Positions 53,901-63,179 are shown, counted from the first letter of the stretch. The stretch: DNA of 64,000 bases from Bartonella tribocorum CIP 105476 (GCF_000196435.1 NC_010161.1:1302001-1366000); one strand, 5' to 3'. The notes: a model not told the origin generated them from the sequence alone. Numbers and translations: made by a program.

Positions 53901-54073
53901 TCTTGTGCCACAAGGCGCCCCAAACGGTCATGACGCCCCCTGATGATGGTTTGCATTTCATTGAGTTCACCACCTTGAAGAAAAGAGCGCCTGCCATAAA
54001 ACACAACGCTTTGTTGTTCATCTTTGCCTACCGATCTATCAATTGCAAAGGGTAGTCCGCTTTCATGTTTCAT
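50930..54073 (-). CDS. Large DUF4815-type tail protein (prophage B copy)
   Basis: The 1047-residue protein differs from A only between about residues 129 and 215 in the protein (for example GQVPGSLAEGEPG for GQVTGSLAEGEGG, DDDQQG for DDDQKG, DRAHGH for DRSHGH), plus silent changes near the 5' end. The rest appears identical. Confidence 0.82.
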   Translation of the reverse strand: MKHESGLPFAIDRSVGKDEQQSVVFYGRRSFLQGGELNEMQTIIRGRHDRLGRLVAQEGDRVERADAFVNKDTKTVTLTEGKIYIAGDIFPVSNAVLTNISMMGRVEIGVKLQKKWVTYEDDPELLGQVPGSLAEGEPGAAREVAKLVWALKDDDQQGTFFPVYILQDGVLIDQKSPSLLEPAMQAIATYDRAHGHYIVGGCRVTALGQEGQKQVFSIQEGEANINGFKRKRLAALRYEELEDFSTSAVPSETHIFAPPKGKTSFTFKTYYTPIAAVHSLLLTKEKTVTITRGAVASGRDGVADKSITAFIKIVQGTKEFKEGKDFKKTGDTIDWAPMGDEPLPGSSYKVTYRYRASIKADKVTAQEITVSGGAEGGDIIVSYTYKLPRIDRIGLNTGGNVVYIKGVSADQPMAPSVPDDVLSLATITNNWLSTPQVANDGTRVAPYDEMWRYFQRVLSLDRLMQLERIKSNVDSKEPVAKKGMFADPFLDDSYRDEGFPQTGAIGHGILQLAIDPTFYTAPLNAPVTLDWTNEVIIAQELTTACEKINPYQNFAPLPGTVSLTPATDFWHEQRTDWLSSVTNQLNMGWNRGRTIRNTEVRDDLINETREQIDFLRQIKLNFKIEGFGRGEILESLTFDGVDVLPNSRLVADSKGTLEGIFSIPANITAGTKNVIARGRGGTVATGLFTGQGVIDVKVMRRTTTVKIWTQVDPQAQVFTPDETRQITGIDFHLCKIGNQAHDLVIDLVTTENGYPTADIQAQTSYSMKGAKTGWASARYDVPLTVPDDRLTAFVIKTDDADHSVSLAKLGDFDKDSQRYVSSHPYVTGPRFSSVNAQSWSAHQDEALAFRVLAARYRQTEKMVDLGTFDLVDCSDLQVRAAVELPSSDCSVIFEIERNNGTVYQLLPFQLLSLSEYISEKVKLRAILKGTEKLSPVLFAPVQLIAGKIHKTATYITRAFAFGEKARLTSYIKTFLPGGSSFTLEMQLDDGAFVPLKLDETEQLSEPLWTERKFISGDKTAKQARLKLTLTGGPAARSMVCDFGAGII

Positions 54074-54074
54074 G

Positions 54075-55184
54075 TTAAAACCTCAATAAAATCTTGAATT
54101 GTTCGCGAACATCAGCACGCAAAGGAATGTTGATGGGTGTTTTGAGAATTTCTACACCGCCACGTAGTTCATTAGCCCCTAACCAAAGTTTACCAAGAGG
54201 TGTCTGTTCTGCCAGAGAGCCATGAACGAGGAGGGAAACAGAAGCGGCTTGTTTGTCCTCAACATCTTCAAAATCTGTGCGGGCTGCAAGAAATAACAGA
54301 GTACCTGTTGGGGAAGGGTTAAATCTGTTACCACAATGGCTGTAGGCGCCCTCAATCGCTTGTTCAACAGGTTGGACAATGCTGCATCTTCGAAACCCAA
54401 TCAGAGTGTTATCGAGATCTCTTAAAGCCAAATAAAGGGGACGGTTTTGGAACCACTCTGCCATAAGGATATCGCGTTCATGTTTTTTAACCGAACACCA
54501 AGGAAAATTTGCCAAATCCCAAGGGTAATCGATTTGGTTCCAGCTTAATTCCTCGTCAAAGTCATCAATCCAGTTGCCAATAAGCTTGCCTTCTTGTTTT
54601 GTGAGCGTGTGATTAATTTCTGTGGTGCGTCCAAAGGAAAACAGAGTGTCACGAGCTGTTAAGCGCACGCCACTTTCAAAATCCAGCATGCTGTCATCAA
54701 GGTGTGACATATCGCCCTCTATAGCTCCCACATCATAACCATAGGTGCTACGGCGAAAATCAGAGCGCAAACTTTTGGAAAGGTCGACAATGGCTTCAAT
54801 GGCTTCAAGGCTGCTTTGTTCAGGCAATTGATCAAAATCAAGTTGAAAGGAATTCCACCATGCACGCCCTGACCATGCGGGTGTAAAGTGTGCCGAAAGT
54901 CCAAGCCATTGAAGTCCCAACTCAATGGCTGCAACAGAACCACGCAAGCGCTGCCATGCAAGCCCTTGGTCAATCAGATCATAAGAATTCGAGAAATAAG
55001 GCGTGAGTTCTTGTAAACCATATTCATCAATGAGAGAGGGCAACCAAGATGGAGGGCGCGTGATTAATTTGGCACGAGAAATATCTTCGAGTGCCCTTTT
55101 TACTTGAACATCAACAGCCATTGCATCAGCAAGGCAGCGTTCAAACAAGCTTGAATTTGGCGGCAATAACAACGAGACCATCAA
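54075..55184 (-). CDS. Tail protein I-like baseplate protein, diverged C terminus (prophage B)
   Basis: This copy has the same length (369) as A. Residues 1-240 carry four substitutions, but residues 246-348 are a mosaic (WFQNRPLYLALRDLDNTLIG for WFHGRTLYLVLRDSQDGVIG; VHGSLAEQTPLGKLWLGANE for VHATPAENIAVGKLWLEPDE). The last 20 residues are again identical. The frame is intact, so the change is exchange and not decay. Confidence 0.85.
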   Translation of the reverse strand: MMVSLLLPPNSSLFERCLADAMAVDVQVKRALEDISRAKLITRPPSWLPSLIDEYGLQELTPYFSNSYDLIDQGLAWQRLRGSVAAIELGLQWLGLSAHFTPAWSGRAWWNSFQLDFDQLPEQSSLEAIEAIVDLSKSLRSDFRRSTYGYDVGAIEGDMSHLDDSMLDFESGVRLTARDTLFSFGRTTEINHTLTKQEGKLIGNWIDDFDEELSWNQIDYPWDLANFPWCSVKKHERDILMAEWFQNRPLYLALRDLDNTLIGFRRCSIVQPVEQAIEGAYSHCGNRFNPSPTGTLLFLAARTDFEDVEDKQAASVSLLVHGSLAEQTPLGKLWLGANELRGGVEILKTPINIPLRADVREQFKILLRF

Positions 55185-56047
55185 TAAGCGTGCCCCCGTA
55201 ATGATAAGGCAATTTCCCCTAGTGCTATCGCCTCATGAGGGGCGACCAGAATATCCTTGCACGGTTGCGTTATCTCCACATGATGCACACCCTCAACCAT
55301 CAGGCGACTGAGTATCCAACTTAAAGAGAGATCACGCCCTAGTCTCCATGTACGCGCCCACTCTTCTCTCAAATTCTGCTCTGCCTTTTCTAAAACAAGA
55401 AAACCTTCATGAGGCAACAACCAAAGATCAGCCGAAATATCGATCACCCGCTGCACGGCACTTTTGACCAAGAGAGTATCATTGGTCATTTTTACCTGTT
55501 CTTCATCAAGGGCTGCTTGCACCTTGGCAATCAAAGCCTCATCAGCCACCCCTGATGGGCTGTCACTAAAAAGCGCCACATGAATGAGCGGGCTTTTACC
55601 CTCACGATAAACAAAAGCATCTTTGACATGGATATCGCTGGAGAGGGCAAAATATTGGTAGCGGGGCACTGTGCCCCCTGTGGAATGCCCTTGCCTATTT
55701 AAGCGAATGCGGCGGCGAAACCGCGCATCATCTTCATCTAAAAGGCGCGTAACCCCATGAAAATCTCCCAAATGGTCTAAACTTGTCCCACGCGCAAATT
55801 CCAGTAAATTGTCTCGCGCTACTTCATTAATCCGTTGGCGCAACAGCAACTCTTCATAAGCAGCCGCTTGTAATTGTATGACCACGGGGTCATAAGCGGT
55901 CTTTTCCACATTATAGGGAATATGATGAGCTGCAAAAACATCCACCAAACGCGCAATCTTTTGCTCTAAAATTACTTCAACACAAAGCTCTTCAATAATT
56001 TGTGGCAGAGGGAGTTGTGAAAAGGGTAAATGTTCAAGCTCTGCCAT
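55181..56047 (-). CDS. Baseplate assembly protein J (prophage B copy)
   Basis: The 288-residue protein, unchanged from A, overlaps gpI and W genes as there. Confidence 0.91.
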   Translation of the reverse strand: MAELEHLPFSQLPLPQIIEELCVEVILEQKIARLVDVFAAHHIPYNVEKTAYDPVVIQLQAAAYEELLLRQRINEVARDNLLEFARGTSLDHLGDFHGVTRLLDEDDARFRRRIRLNRQGHSTGGTVPRYQYFALSSDIHVKDAFVYREGKSPLIHVALFSDSPSGVADEALIAKVQAALDEEQVKMTNDTLLVKSAVQRVIDISADLWLLPHEGFLVLEKAEQNLREEWARTWRLGRDLSLSWILSRLMVEGVHHVEITQPCKDILVAPHEAIALGEIALSLRGHAY

Positions 56048-56420
56048 AAAAAACCTCTAAAGGAAATTGCCTCTCTTGCCCATGGGACCAATCCCCCAAA
56101 TGTCCATCGGGATAAAAAACACCCCTTAAAACAAAGTGGAATGTCCCCTCGCGCGTTGCTTTGGTCAGATCAATCCTTTGCAATGAGAACCCAGGCTCTC
56201 CGCATTCTGGATTATCGAGCGCGCAGGCAATGGCTTGATAAAGACGTAAGATTGTTGCAGGATCAGCATTGGCATCTTGGAATTCTCTGACATCACACCC
56301 ATAATGGCGACGCAAAACCCGTGTTCCTATCCTTGTCATTAAACATTTATGGAGTGATTGTTGGCAATGATCCCAACCATATAAGAGAGAGCCATCCTTT
56401 TCGCTCACCCCACAACGCAT
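56034..56420 (-). CDS. Baseplate wedge protein W (prophage B copy)
   Basis: The 128-residue protein, unchanged from A, keeps the EPGF element. Confidence 0.89.
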   Translation of the reverse strand: MRCGVSEKDGSLLYGWDHCQQSLHKCLMTRIGTRVLRRHYGCDVREFQDANADPATILRLYQAIACALDNPECGEPGFSLQRIDLTKATREGTFHFVLRGVFYPDGHLGDWSHGQERQFPLEVFYGRA

Positions 56421-56423
56421 GGT

Positions 56424-56624
56424 TTAAGCCCCTTTGCTTGTCTTTGTGGTAGAAACGGTTGGGGCCGCAGCAACAACGGGGGCTGTTTTTTCAGCAATCT
56501 GACCAAGAAGCAAAGGGTATTTTGCTGCCTCACCGCTTAAACGGATTTCTTCACCCTTGCCTGGTGAACGGTTGCCTGCAACAAAATCGGCATTGGTTAA
56601 AACAACATAAGTGTTCTCATGCAT
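56424..56624 (-). CDS. Small baseplate-cluster protein (prophage B copy)
   Basis: The 66-residue protein, unchanged from A, is of unknown function. Confidence 0.68.
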   Translation of the reverse strand: MHENTYVVLTNADFVAGNRSPGKGEEIRLSGEAAKYPLLLGQIAEKTAPVVAAAPTVSTTKTSKGA

Positions 56625-56636
56625 GATAAAACTCCT

Positions 56637-57230
56637 TTAAAGGGGGGAAGAGGTTGTGGAAGGACCGATTTTGACCCCGCCGTGTTTATGGCTTGCGCCA
56701 ACAGAAATTTGATTGTGCTGCAAATCTTCTGCTTCAATCTGTACACTGCCCGTTAATGCAACACGGGTTGCTTGATGAGAAAGCACCAGACCTTGTGCAC
56801 TCAAATGGATTTGGTTTTCTCCATGGGAGAGAATAAGTTCATCTTTTGTCATCCGCAAAGCGCCCCCCGCATAACAGAGCGCAAGCTCTTGCGGCGAGCG
56901 TGCGGGGTTAGGCATATCCTCACTATAGCTATCGCGTACAACCAGAGAGGCGGAGCCAATTTCACCATGGGGGTTCAACAACCGCACCGGATCACCAACA
57001 TTGAAAGGCATATTGCTGGAAACAGCCCCCGCCGCTTCTTGTGCTTGCAGCCAAGGCGATAAAACCGCTTGTCCATTGGCACTCTCAGAGAAAAGTTTCA
57101 CCCGCACCCTATGACCATCAACTTGCACAACCCGCCCAATCATGTGCTGGTTGGCAAGACAGCGTTCAAGCGCATCAAGACGCTTCATAATTTGTCGAAA
57201 GGTATCGCTTAAGAGATGTGCATCATTCAT
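56637..57230 (-). CDS. Baseplate/spike protein V (prophage B copy)
   Basis: The 197-residue protein differs at two residues near the N terminus (GRVVQVDGH for GRVAEVDGH), at the edge of the diverged patch that covers gp37. The HKHGG tip is kept. Confidence 0.89.
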   Translation of the reverse strand: MNDAHLLSDTFRQIMKRLDALERCLANQHMIGRVVQVDGHRVRVKLFSESANGQAVLSPWLQAQEAAGAVSSNMPFNVGDPVRLLNPHGEIGSASLVVRDSYSEDMPNPARSPQELALCYAGGALRMTKDELILSHGENQIHLSAQGLVLSHQATRVALTGSVQIEAEDLQHNQISVGASHKHGGVKIGPSTTSSPL

Positions 57231-57769
57231 GCCCCCACCTCATTGTCTAAATAAATCAACCCAGCTTTGAGTTATCCCGCATCAGCAAAAATATCCTGTC
57301 CCAACTGATACAAATCTTGGTGCCATTCCACCACACTGATCGATACACCACGCTGCTTAATCGCCGCAGAGATAATCGGTTCAATCTGGACATCCCGCGG
57401 GGCGCTCAAATGTGTCAAGCCCCACAATTGTCCGCTATGGCATAAAACCCCTATCGCTTCTGCCAAAAGCCAACTGGAAACATCCCGCTCTTTGCCCGTG
57501 GTGATAATAAATGCCCCTAAATGAAGATCAGCACTCTGCTGCCCAGAAGGCATAGGATTTAAACGACTTTCTAAAACCGCAACACGCACAGCTGGTGCCA
57601 CAAGCATTTGTGTTTCCAGTTCTTCTAAATTAAAGCGTCCAAATTGACAGCCGCAATCACGCACATCCGGCAAAGCGCGTTTAAGGCTCTTTATCACCGC
57701 CTCACGAAAGGCATTAATACGCCCTGCTTGCTTGATCATTTGACTCACGAAAAGATCCTTCCCAACCAA
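57227..57769 (-). pseudogene. Mu gp37-like gene with premature stop (prophage B)
   Basis: A CAA codon of the A copy (residue 166) is TAA here (57272-57274), which removes the last 15 of 180 residues (from QLKAGLIYL). Upstream the protein differs from A at about a dozen positions (RDCGCQF, RLNPMPSG, ERDVSSW, RDVQIEPI). The shortened protein may still work, since the lost part is only the C-terminal tail; it is marked as a pseudogene with reserve. Confidence 0.65.
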
Positions 57770-58239
57770 TCCTCTGCTGCTTTGACAATTTCCACTTTAT
57801 TTTGCTCTGAAAGCCCCAAATAAGGGCGCGCCGGCATGGTCACTTGCGGCACACACACAAAACGCTGTGCTTTGCTGCTTTTCAGAAAAAAGCGAAGGGT
57901 TTTGCCATTTTTGGGGCGAATAACCCCACCCAATTGATGAATCCGCGCATAAACCAACCCACTCCCCACCATCACCTTTTCTGGTGAAGCTTTCATATCA
58001 ATGGAGCGTGAGAGCGCCCCACTGGCAAAAAGAATGGAGGTACGGGCATGATTGTTTTTCCACTTTTCTCCTTGGGGAGAGGTTTTTTCACTTTGAATCC
58101 GCCGCCTTGTGCTCTCTTGAATGAGGCGTCCAACCCCTTGTGCTAAAGTCCCCATCGAGCTATCAGCTCCCTTTTGTAAAAAGGATAAGGCCGCTTCAAG
58201 CCCTGTCTCTTTAATCTCAATATGGGTTGAAACAGACAT
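57745..58239 (-). CDS. Virion morphogenesis protein (prophage B copy)
   Basis: The 164-residue protein is unchanged from A. Confidence 0.86.
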   Translation of the reverse strand: MSVSTHIEIKETGLEAALSFLQKGADSSMGTLAQGVGRLIQESTRRRIQSEKTSPQGEKWKNNHARTSILFASGALSRSIDMKASPEKVMVGSGLVYARIHQLGGVIRPKNGKTLRFFLKSSKAQRFVCVPQVTMPARPYLGLSEQNKVEIVKAAEDWLGRIFS

Positions 58240-58240
58240 G

Positions 58241-58666
58241 TTACCTTCCCATCAAACGCGGTTTAGCAGTAAAAAAAGCCCCATCACGCACGGGACCATC
58301 TTCGCTCATAATTTTAGGCTCATCGCCCCCCAAACCCGCCTTGCCTTCCGCAATGCGTTTCAGCAAATCAACCGCCTGTTTGTAACGATCTTCAATGGTG
58401 GTGGTCAGTGCCGTATGGCGTATGGCTAAATTATAAACAGCAATATTGACACAAATCATGCTGAGAGCCGCCGGCTGTCCAACAATGGGGACACAGTAGC
58501 GATGAGACAAATGCACATCAATCTCACCACTTGCTTGGTTTAGAGCAAGGGCAATAGCTTGATCTAAAAGCACTGGATCAGAATTCTCATCATCAAAAGC
58601 ACATAAGTCTTTTAAGAAATCATCACCCCAGAGCTCTTCAATCAATGTTTTGCTTGCATACGCCAT
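58241..58666 (-). CDS. DUF1320 neck protein (prophage B copy)
   Basis: The 141-residue protein is unchanged from A. Confidence 0.84.
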   Translation of the reverse strand: MAYASKTLIEELWGDDFLKDLCAFDDENSDPVLLDQAIALALNQASGEIDVHLSHRYCVPIVGQPAALSMICVNIAVYNLAIRHTALTTTIEDRYKQAVDLLKRIAEGKAGLGGDEPKIMSEDGPVRDGAFFTAKPRLMGR

Positions 58667-58681
58667 CTTTTAAAGATTCCC

Positions 58682-59647
58682 TTAAACAACATCTTGCAGC
58701 AACACACCGGCATCTTTTGCAGCGACCAATTCACACACCCGTTCACCCACACGCACCCGTTTACCACCCGATAAACCAATATCTGGATCAGAGATCACCC
58801 CAGAGATACGCTCACCCAATTGAGCACTAAAGCCCCAGCTAATCACCGAACCATCCGCCTGTTGCTTGGTAGGATCAATATAAAGCAGAGCAATCTTATT
58901 GCCCCAAACGCGCGCCAATTGCGCCGTACGCCCTTTGCGAGCTAAATTCACTTGCGATTCACCAATGAGTAAACGATCGGGGTGTATTTCCATCAGATCA
59001 GCAAATTGCGCTTTGGTGACAAAACCATCAGCAGTACCACCCCCTTTAACGGCTTTGATGATTTTAGGGTGGCGTTTGAGTTTTGACCAAACAACTTTGC
59101 CCATCACAAGGGTGTTGGGCGTATAGATGAGACTTTTATCCATGGCCTCATCTAAAACAGCATAAGGGTCTGATTTCTCATAATCACTAAACTTATCCTC
59201 GCCTTTAAGCGTCATCACCCGCTCTGGCGCATAATTTTTATTGTCTTGCACAAGCGCTGCCACCCGCACTTCACGCCCCAATTCCAGCAAATTGGCAAGT
59301 CCTTCCACAGCTGTCTTTTCGGGGTTATAACGAGAGCGCTTTTCTGCCCGTGCGCGAGCTGCTGCCTCAATATCGGAATTGGGAATGAGATCATCAAGCC
59401 CGTAATCTTTGACACTGGCTTCCCGTTCAAAGGCAGAAAATTCTACCACATTCGGGCGTCCTTTTCGCCCAACCTCAAGTTCAGGAACGGTAAAATTTTC
59501 CGCTAGAGGAAACTCACTATATTTAAACACCTCACTTAAAACAGAAACGCGGGGCAAAACTTTATCGCCAATAAGAGAACCTGCTGGATTGCGATACCCA
59601 ATAGCAATGGCGGTAAGTGTTGGATCAATGGGAAAAGGTCTATTCAT
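58682..59647 (-). CDS. Major capsid protein (prophage B copy)
   Basis: The 321-residue protein is unchanged from A, so capsids could be mixed without penalty if both copies are expressed. Confidence 0.85.
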   Translation of the reverse strand: MNRPFPIDPTLTAIAIGYRNPAGSLIGDKVLPRVSVLSEVFKYSEFPLAENFTVPELEVGRKGRPNVVEFSAFEREASVKDYGLDDLIPNSDIEAAARARAEKRSRYNPEKTAVEGLANLLELGREVRVAALVQDNKNYAPERVMTLKGEDKFSDYEKSDPYAVLDEAMDKSLIYTPNTLVMGKVVWSKLKRHPKIIKAVKGGGTADGFVTKAQFADLMEIHPDRLLIGESQVNLARKGRTAQLARVWGNKIALLYIDPTKQQADGSVISWGFSAQLGERISGVISDPDIGLSGGKRVRVGERVCELVAAKDAGVLLQDVV

Positions 59648-59659
59648 TTTTAGCCTCGA

Positions 59660-60001
59660 TTAATTAATTTTAAAAGAAATAACATCACCAGCAGAGCCAT
59701 CACTCATGGCAATACCAATGGTGCGGTCTGCTGCTTCTGCCTTTATGGCGTGCCCTTTGGGGTCAGAGGTCAAAAAATCACCAAAGGAAACATTGCCCCC
59801 ACAGATCACTTCGCCCCAGCCACATTGACCAACATCAAGCATCTCACCAGCCTTTGCACTCAAAGAGCCGGCAGTGCCTAATAATTTATCACCCTTTCCA
59901 GAAGCCGTTGCCACCATTCCCTCAGTTCGTGCTGCAACAATGCAATAAGGTGAAATTTCTGCAGCAGCGCGAAAAGATTTAATCAAAATCATCGTACTCA
60001 T
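59660..60001 (-). CDS. Capsid decoration protein (prophage B copy)
   Basis: The 113-residue protein has one difference from A (RAAAEIS for RAAGEIS). Confidence 0.77.
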   Translation of the reverse strand: MSTMILIKSFRAAAEISPYCIVAARTEGMVATASGKGDKLLGTAGSLSAKAGEMLDVGQCGWGEVICGGNVSFGDFLTSDPKGHAIKAEAADRTIGIAMSDGSAGDVISFKIN

Positions 60002-61047
60002 AATGGGCGCTCCTTTTGTTCACAAATATGATCGACCGCTTGGCTAATAGTGATGTCGAAGCCTTTTTTCTTCTGCTCTTCCTGATAATGACGTGCCGCA
60101 ACAGCAACCTCTTCTGGCGCAAGCTTTGGTTCTTGTGCTAAGGCACACACTTCTAGAGGGCTTGTTGAGGCAAGCGCCGGCAATTTTTCTATCAAACTTT
60201 TAAAATGCTCCATCCCCCCTTCAAGGCTACAGAGCGCACGATATTCTGCGCGGGCTGCCGGCAAAATCTTGCCCTCTTCAATGGTCTTGTCTAAAAGACT
60301 CTCAATGGCACTGTTTTTTTGCTCTTCTTGCAAAAGCGCTAAATCTTCTCGCGCTTTTTTTAATTGGGTGCAAAGTTCCACGCGTTCCTTTTCGCGCGCT
60401 TTAAGCGTTGCTAAAACCTCATCCGCTTTAGCATCTTCTGCCAACGATAGTGCACTGGCAATGGCTGTCAAATCCATCATTTTCTCCGTCAAAGTTATAG
60501 GGGGTATTTTGGGCTGTTCACGGCTTAAAGCCGTCATCACAAGGGCTGGACGATTGACCAGTCCAGCACCGGCTAAATTTAAAATTTCACCTTTCTTGGA
60601 ATGGCGAAACTCAGGCGAAAGATAGCGATATTCTCGAGCAATAATTTTTTTGGTAGCCATATCTGTCCATTTAACCCGTCCCCAAATCGCACCATCCCGC
60701 TCCGCTAATTCTTCAATCCAACCGCTTGCCGGCGCTTCCAAGCCATTTCTCGCACGGTGATGTTGTCCATGCTCATAATCAATCACAAGCGGTCCTTTAT
60801 TGGCTGCAAAGGCTTTTAAAATAGTTTGCGGATTATAATGCCATTGTCGTCCATCACGTGCCTTCACATGGGGCGCTTTGGGCAACAACTCTACCCACTC
60901 AGGCGCTTGGCTAATGGTGGCGTCTTCAAATGAAATGTCTTGGCATAAAACGTCTGGACAGAGATCTATTAACGCAGCATGAAATGTCCCATCATAAAAT
61001 GTCTGGGCATCCCCATCTTTTTGATCTTCGTGAAATTCCTGTTCCAT
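59998..61047 (-). CDS. Prohead protease / scaffold (prophage B copy)
   Basis: The 349-residue protein has one visible substitution (YDGTFH for YDETFH). The internal double ATG with GGAG for a nested scaffold protein is kept (60480/60477). It is the first gene of the second late unit. Confidence 0.87.
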   Translation of the reverse strand: MEQEFHEDQKDGDAQTFYDGTFHAALIDLCPDVLCQDISFEDATISQAPEWVELLPKAPHVKARDGRQWHYNPQTILKAFAANKGPLVIDYEHGQHHRARNGLEAPASGWIEELAERDGAIWGRVKWTDMATKKIIAREYRYLSPEFRHSKKGEILNLAGAGLVNRPALVMTALSREQPKIPPITLTEKMMDLTAIASALSLAEDAKADEVLATLKAREKERVELCTQLKKAREDLALLQEEQKNSAIESLLDKTIEEGKILPAARAEYRALCSLEGGMEHFKSLIEKLPALASTSPLEVCALAQEPKLAPEEVAVAARHYQEEQKKKGFDITISQAVDHICEQKERPL

Positions 61048-61113
61048 ACATTGCCTATTGCTTTACAATTGTCATTGGCAATACAATGCATGAAACCGCT
61101 TCACCTTATAAGT

Positions 61114-61126
61114 CTGACAGTGTCAG
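61114..61126 (-). promoter_or_regulatory. Late-promoter dyad upstream of the protease operon (B)
   Basis: CTGACAGTGTCAG and the candidate -10 TTGTAT (61081-61086) are identical to A. Confidence 0.68.
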
Positions 61127-61207
61127 TCAAAAGGGCATTTCTTAAAAAAACACTCTTTTCCCTATTATTCTCCTTGTGAGAGAAACCCCCGTGCTAAACC
61201 ATCCCAT

Positions 61208-61765
61208 AAAATCGTTTTCAAAGGCACTTCAAAGGCGATAGAGCGCCGTTGTGAAGTGAGAGGTAAATTATCACTCCACACAACAAAGCCTCTCTCAAGC
61301 CGTTTTTTTAAAGATTGCTTTTGAACGTTGAAACTGTTAGATTACCCACGAGGCGTGAGCCAGTTTTGCCAGGACGGTTTTACCGGATCTGCGAGGAGTT
61401 GACCGCCCTCCACGCCTTCTCATTTTCCTCGACACCTGTTCCTTCTCACAAACACCAACAGAGCTTTACGGTGTTCTCTTTACAACAACCGTTCGTCCTT
61501 CTTTTTCCTTTTAAAGAAAACACCCCCAAGTCAAACACTCTTATAAAATTGTTTTCAAAGACACTTCAAAGGCGATAGAGCGCCATTTTTTTTAAAGATT
61601 GCTTTTGAACGTTGAAACTGTTACATTGCTCTCGAGGTGTGAGCCAGTTATGCCAGGACGGTTTTACCGGATCTGCGAGGAGTTGACCGCCCTCCACGCC
61701 TTCTCATTTTTCCTCACACACCAGTTCCTTCTTTGCAAAGCCAACAGAGCTTTACGGTATTCTCT
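61208..61765. repeat. Repeat cluster downstream of gpF (B): two leader blocks, two cores, one gpF-end remnant
   Basis: Leader blocks are at 61208-61247 and 61545-61584; 110-bp cores are at 61310-61419 and 61594-61703. Between them, 61453-61505 copies the sequence around the gpF stop (the codons for KKDERLL and the following bases), as found at the true gpF end (61739-61792). The order leader-core-gpF end is therefore present twice, the inner one without the rest of gpF. In core 2 the stop after LTPR is changed, so that short frame runs on. Confidence 0.72.
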
Positions 61766-62671
61766 TTACAACAACCGTTCATCCTTCTTTTCAGCCGCGT
61801 TTAACAAACGTTGAATTTCGCGAAAGCTCTTTTTATGCATCGAGATAAGCCACCACTCTTGTTTGCTTGCTACCCATTTGACTGCAAAGCGCCACCATGC
61901 CCCACCACTTTCACCCAAAAACACAACACTCTGTGCATCTTTTCGTCTAATAACGCCATAGGGCTTTATGAAGGTTTGAATGGCGCCTCGAAAATCCTCC
62001 AAGCGAAGAGACCGCGCTTGATGCTCTAACAAAATATGTTTCACACTGTCTGAAGATAAGCGAATAAGAGAGCCCTCCGCTGCGAAAACATCACGCACCT
62101 TTTGGATCATGGGGGCAATGGGAATAAATCCACGTGGCATATGTCCTTCAAACATGGCTTCCAAAAGGGGTGAGCCCACAATATCTTCAATGGCAATGCG
62201 TTTCTGATTGTCCCCCATGGCGTCAATTTTATCACTCAAAAAATTGCTTAAATTTTGCGCACGATGTTTTCCAGGATTCAAATGCCAACCAGGATCAATC
62301 CCCTTTGGTATCTTTTCAACGCGCCCCGTCCGCTTATTGCGCCAAACCCGCGTCTCCACATGGGGTGGGGCTGCCCCCTCTTCATAGCCTAAATTGTCCG
62401 CCTCATAACGACTTACTTGCCGCACACTACATTTACACCGCCAGCCATTGGGCGGATAAAGCCAATCCCAAATGGGATCATCAACAGGTGCGGTAAACCC
62501 CACCCAGCTTTCATGTTCTAAACGCTTATGCTCTGAACTGGACAAAGCATAGGTGAGATAGGGCAAAAATTCTTTATTATTTTGTGTGCGCTCCCACTCA
62601 CCTGCCGCATGCGCACTCATGGTATTTGCCCAATAGACTGTCTCTAAACGTCGTGGGCTGCCCAATTGCAC
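61766..62671 (-). pseudogene. gpF-like minor head protein, 5'-truncated (prophage B)
   Basis: Only residues 101-401 remain (the frame opens with GTG CAA TTG, giving QLGSPRRLETVYW). Residues 101-299 match A exactly in protein, with some silent changes. From residue 300 there are 15 substitutions in 102 residues, including D300G, H323R, H338Y, F352L, T376I and G387Q. The GWRCKC motif is kept. No ribosome site from the phage remains at the new 5' end, so expression is doubtful. Confidence 0.85.
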
Positions 62672-62746
62672 CTTCTAAAATTGCATTTAAAGCGCCAAAT
62701 CGAAGCTGAAAAAGAACACTCCAAAGCTACACAAAATTCGGCTTAA
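62672..62746 (+). pseudogene. Remnant of the repressor 3' end
   Basis: About 75 bp match the last codons of the prophage A repressor (LKRQIEAEKEHSKATQNSA then TAA), with a few silent differences. It is fused head-on to truncated gpF. It cannot encode a DNA-binding domain. Confidence 0.82.
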
Positions 62747-63179
62747 TGCTCCTCTAAAATGAAAGTGGAAATCTTTTTACTTTAAAGAAATTATGCAAAA
62801 TATTGATAAATAATGTTTTATTATCCAATTTTTGAGATTTCCACGCATATATGGAAATCTTTTTTGCTTTTTTGGTCATTTTTGGTTGATTTTGGAGTCG
62901 ATTGAACTTTTGGATTGATTTTTTTCAAAGGGTCTTCAAAGGCGGTTTTCTGGGCTTTCACAGACTTTTTAAAAATTTTCAAAGGATTTTCAAAGGCTTT
63001 TCTCATTTTTACAATGAAAACGCGCTTTTTACCATTTTTCGCATTTTTTGATCATTTTAGGTGTCAAAATCTATTTTGACAAAACGCGCATTTAATGCTA
63101 AATTTTATGCATAAAAACAACAAATTATCACGTATTCCTAACTAATCCCACCTCTTCCCACTTAATGCAAAACCTACTG
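62747..63179. other. Phage left end, non-coding (B)
   Basis: This is homologous to 41052-41500, but its first 110 bp differ: stem arms GTGGAAATCT (62765-62774) / AGATTTCCAC (62835-62844) replace the GGCGCGTTTCT pair of A. One 11-bp CAAAG unit of the subterminal array is missing. From about 62865 the two left ends are nearly identical. Confidence 0.65.

Noticed and set aside
41550..61250. Prophage B as an assembly duplication of A
   Set aside because: B has its own terminal duplication, patches of real divergence with open frames, a nonsense change and a distinct junction to the host. A copy error would not create these, although read depth should still be checked.
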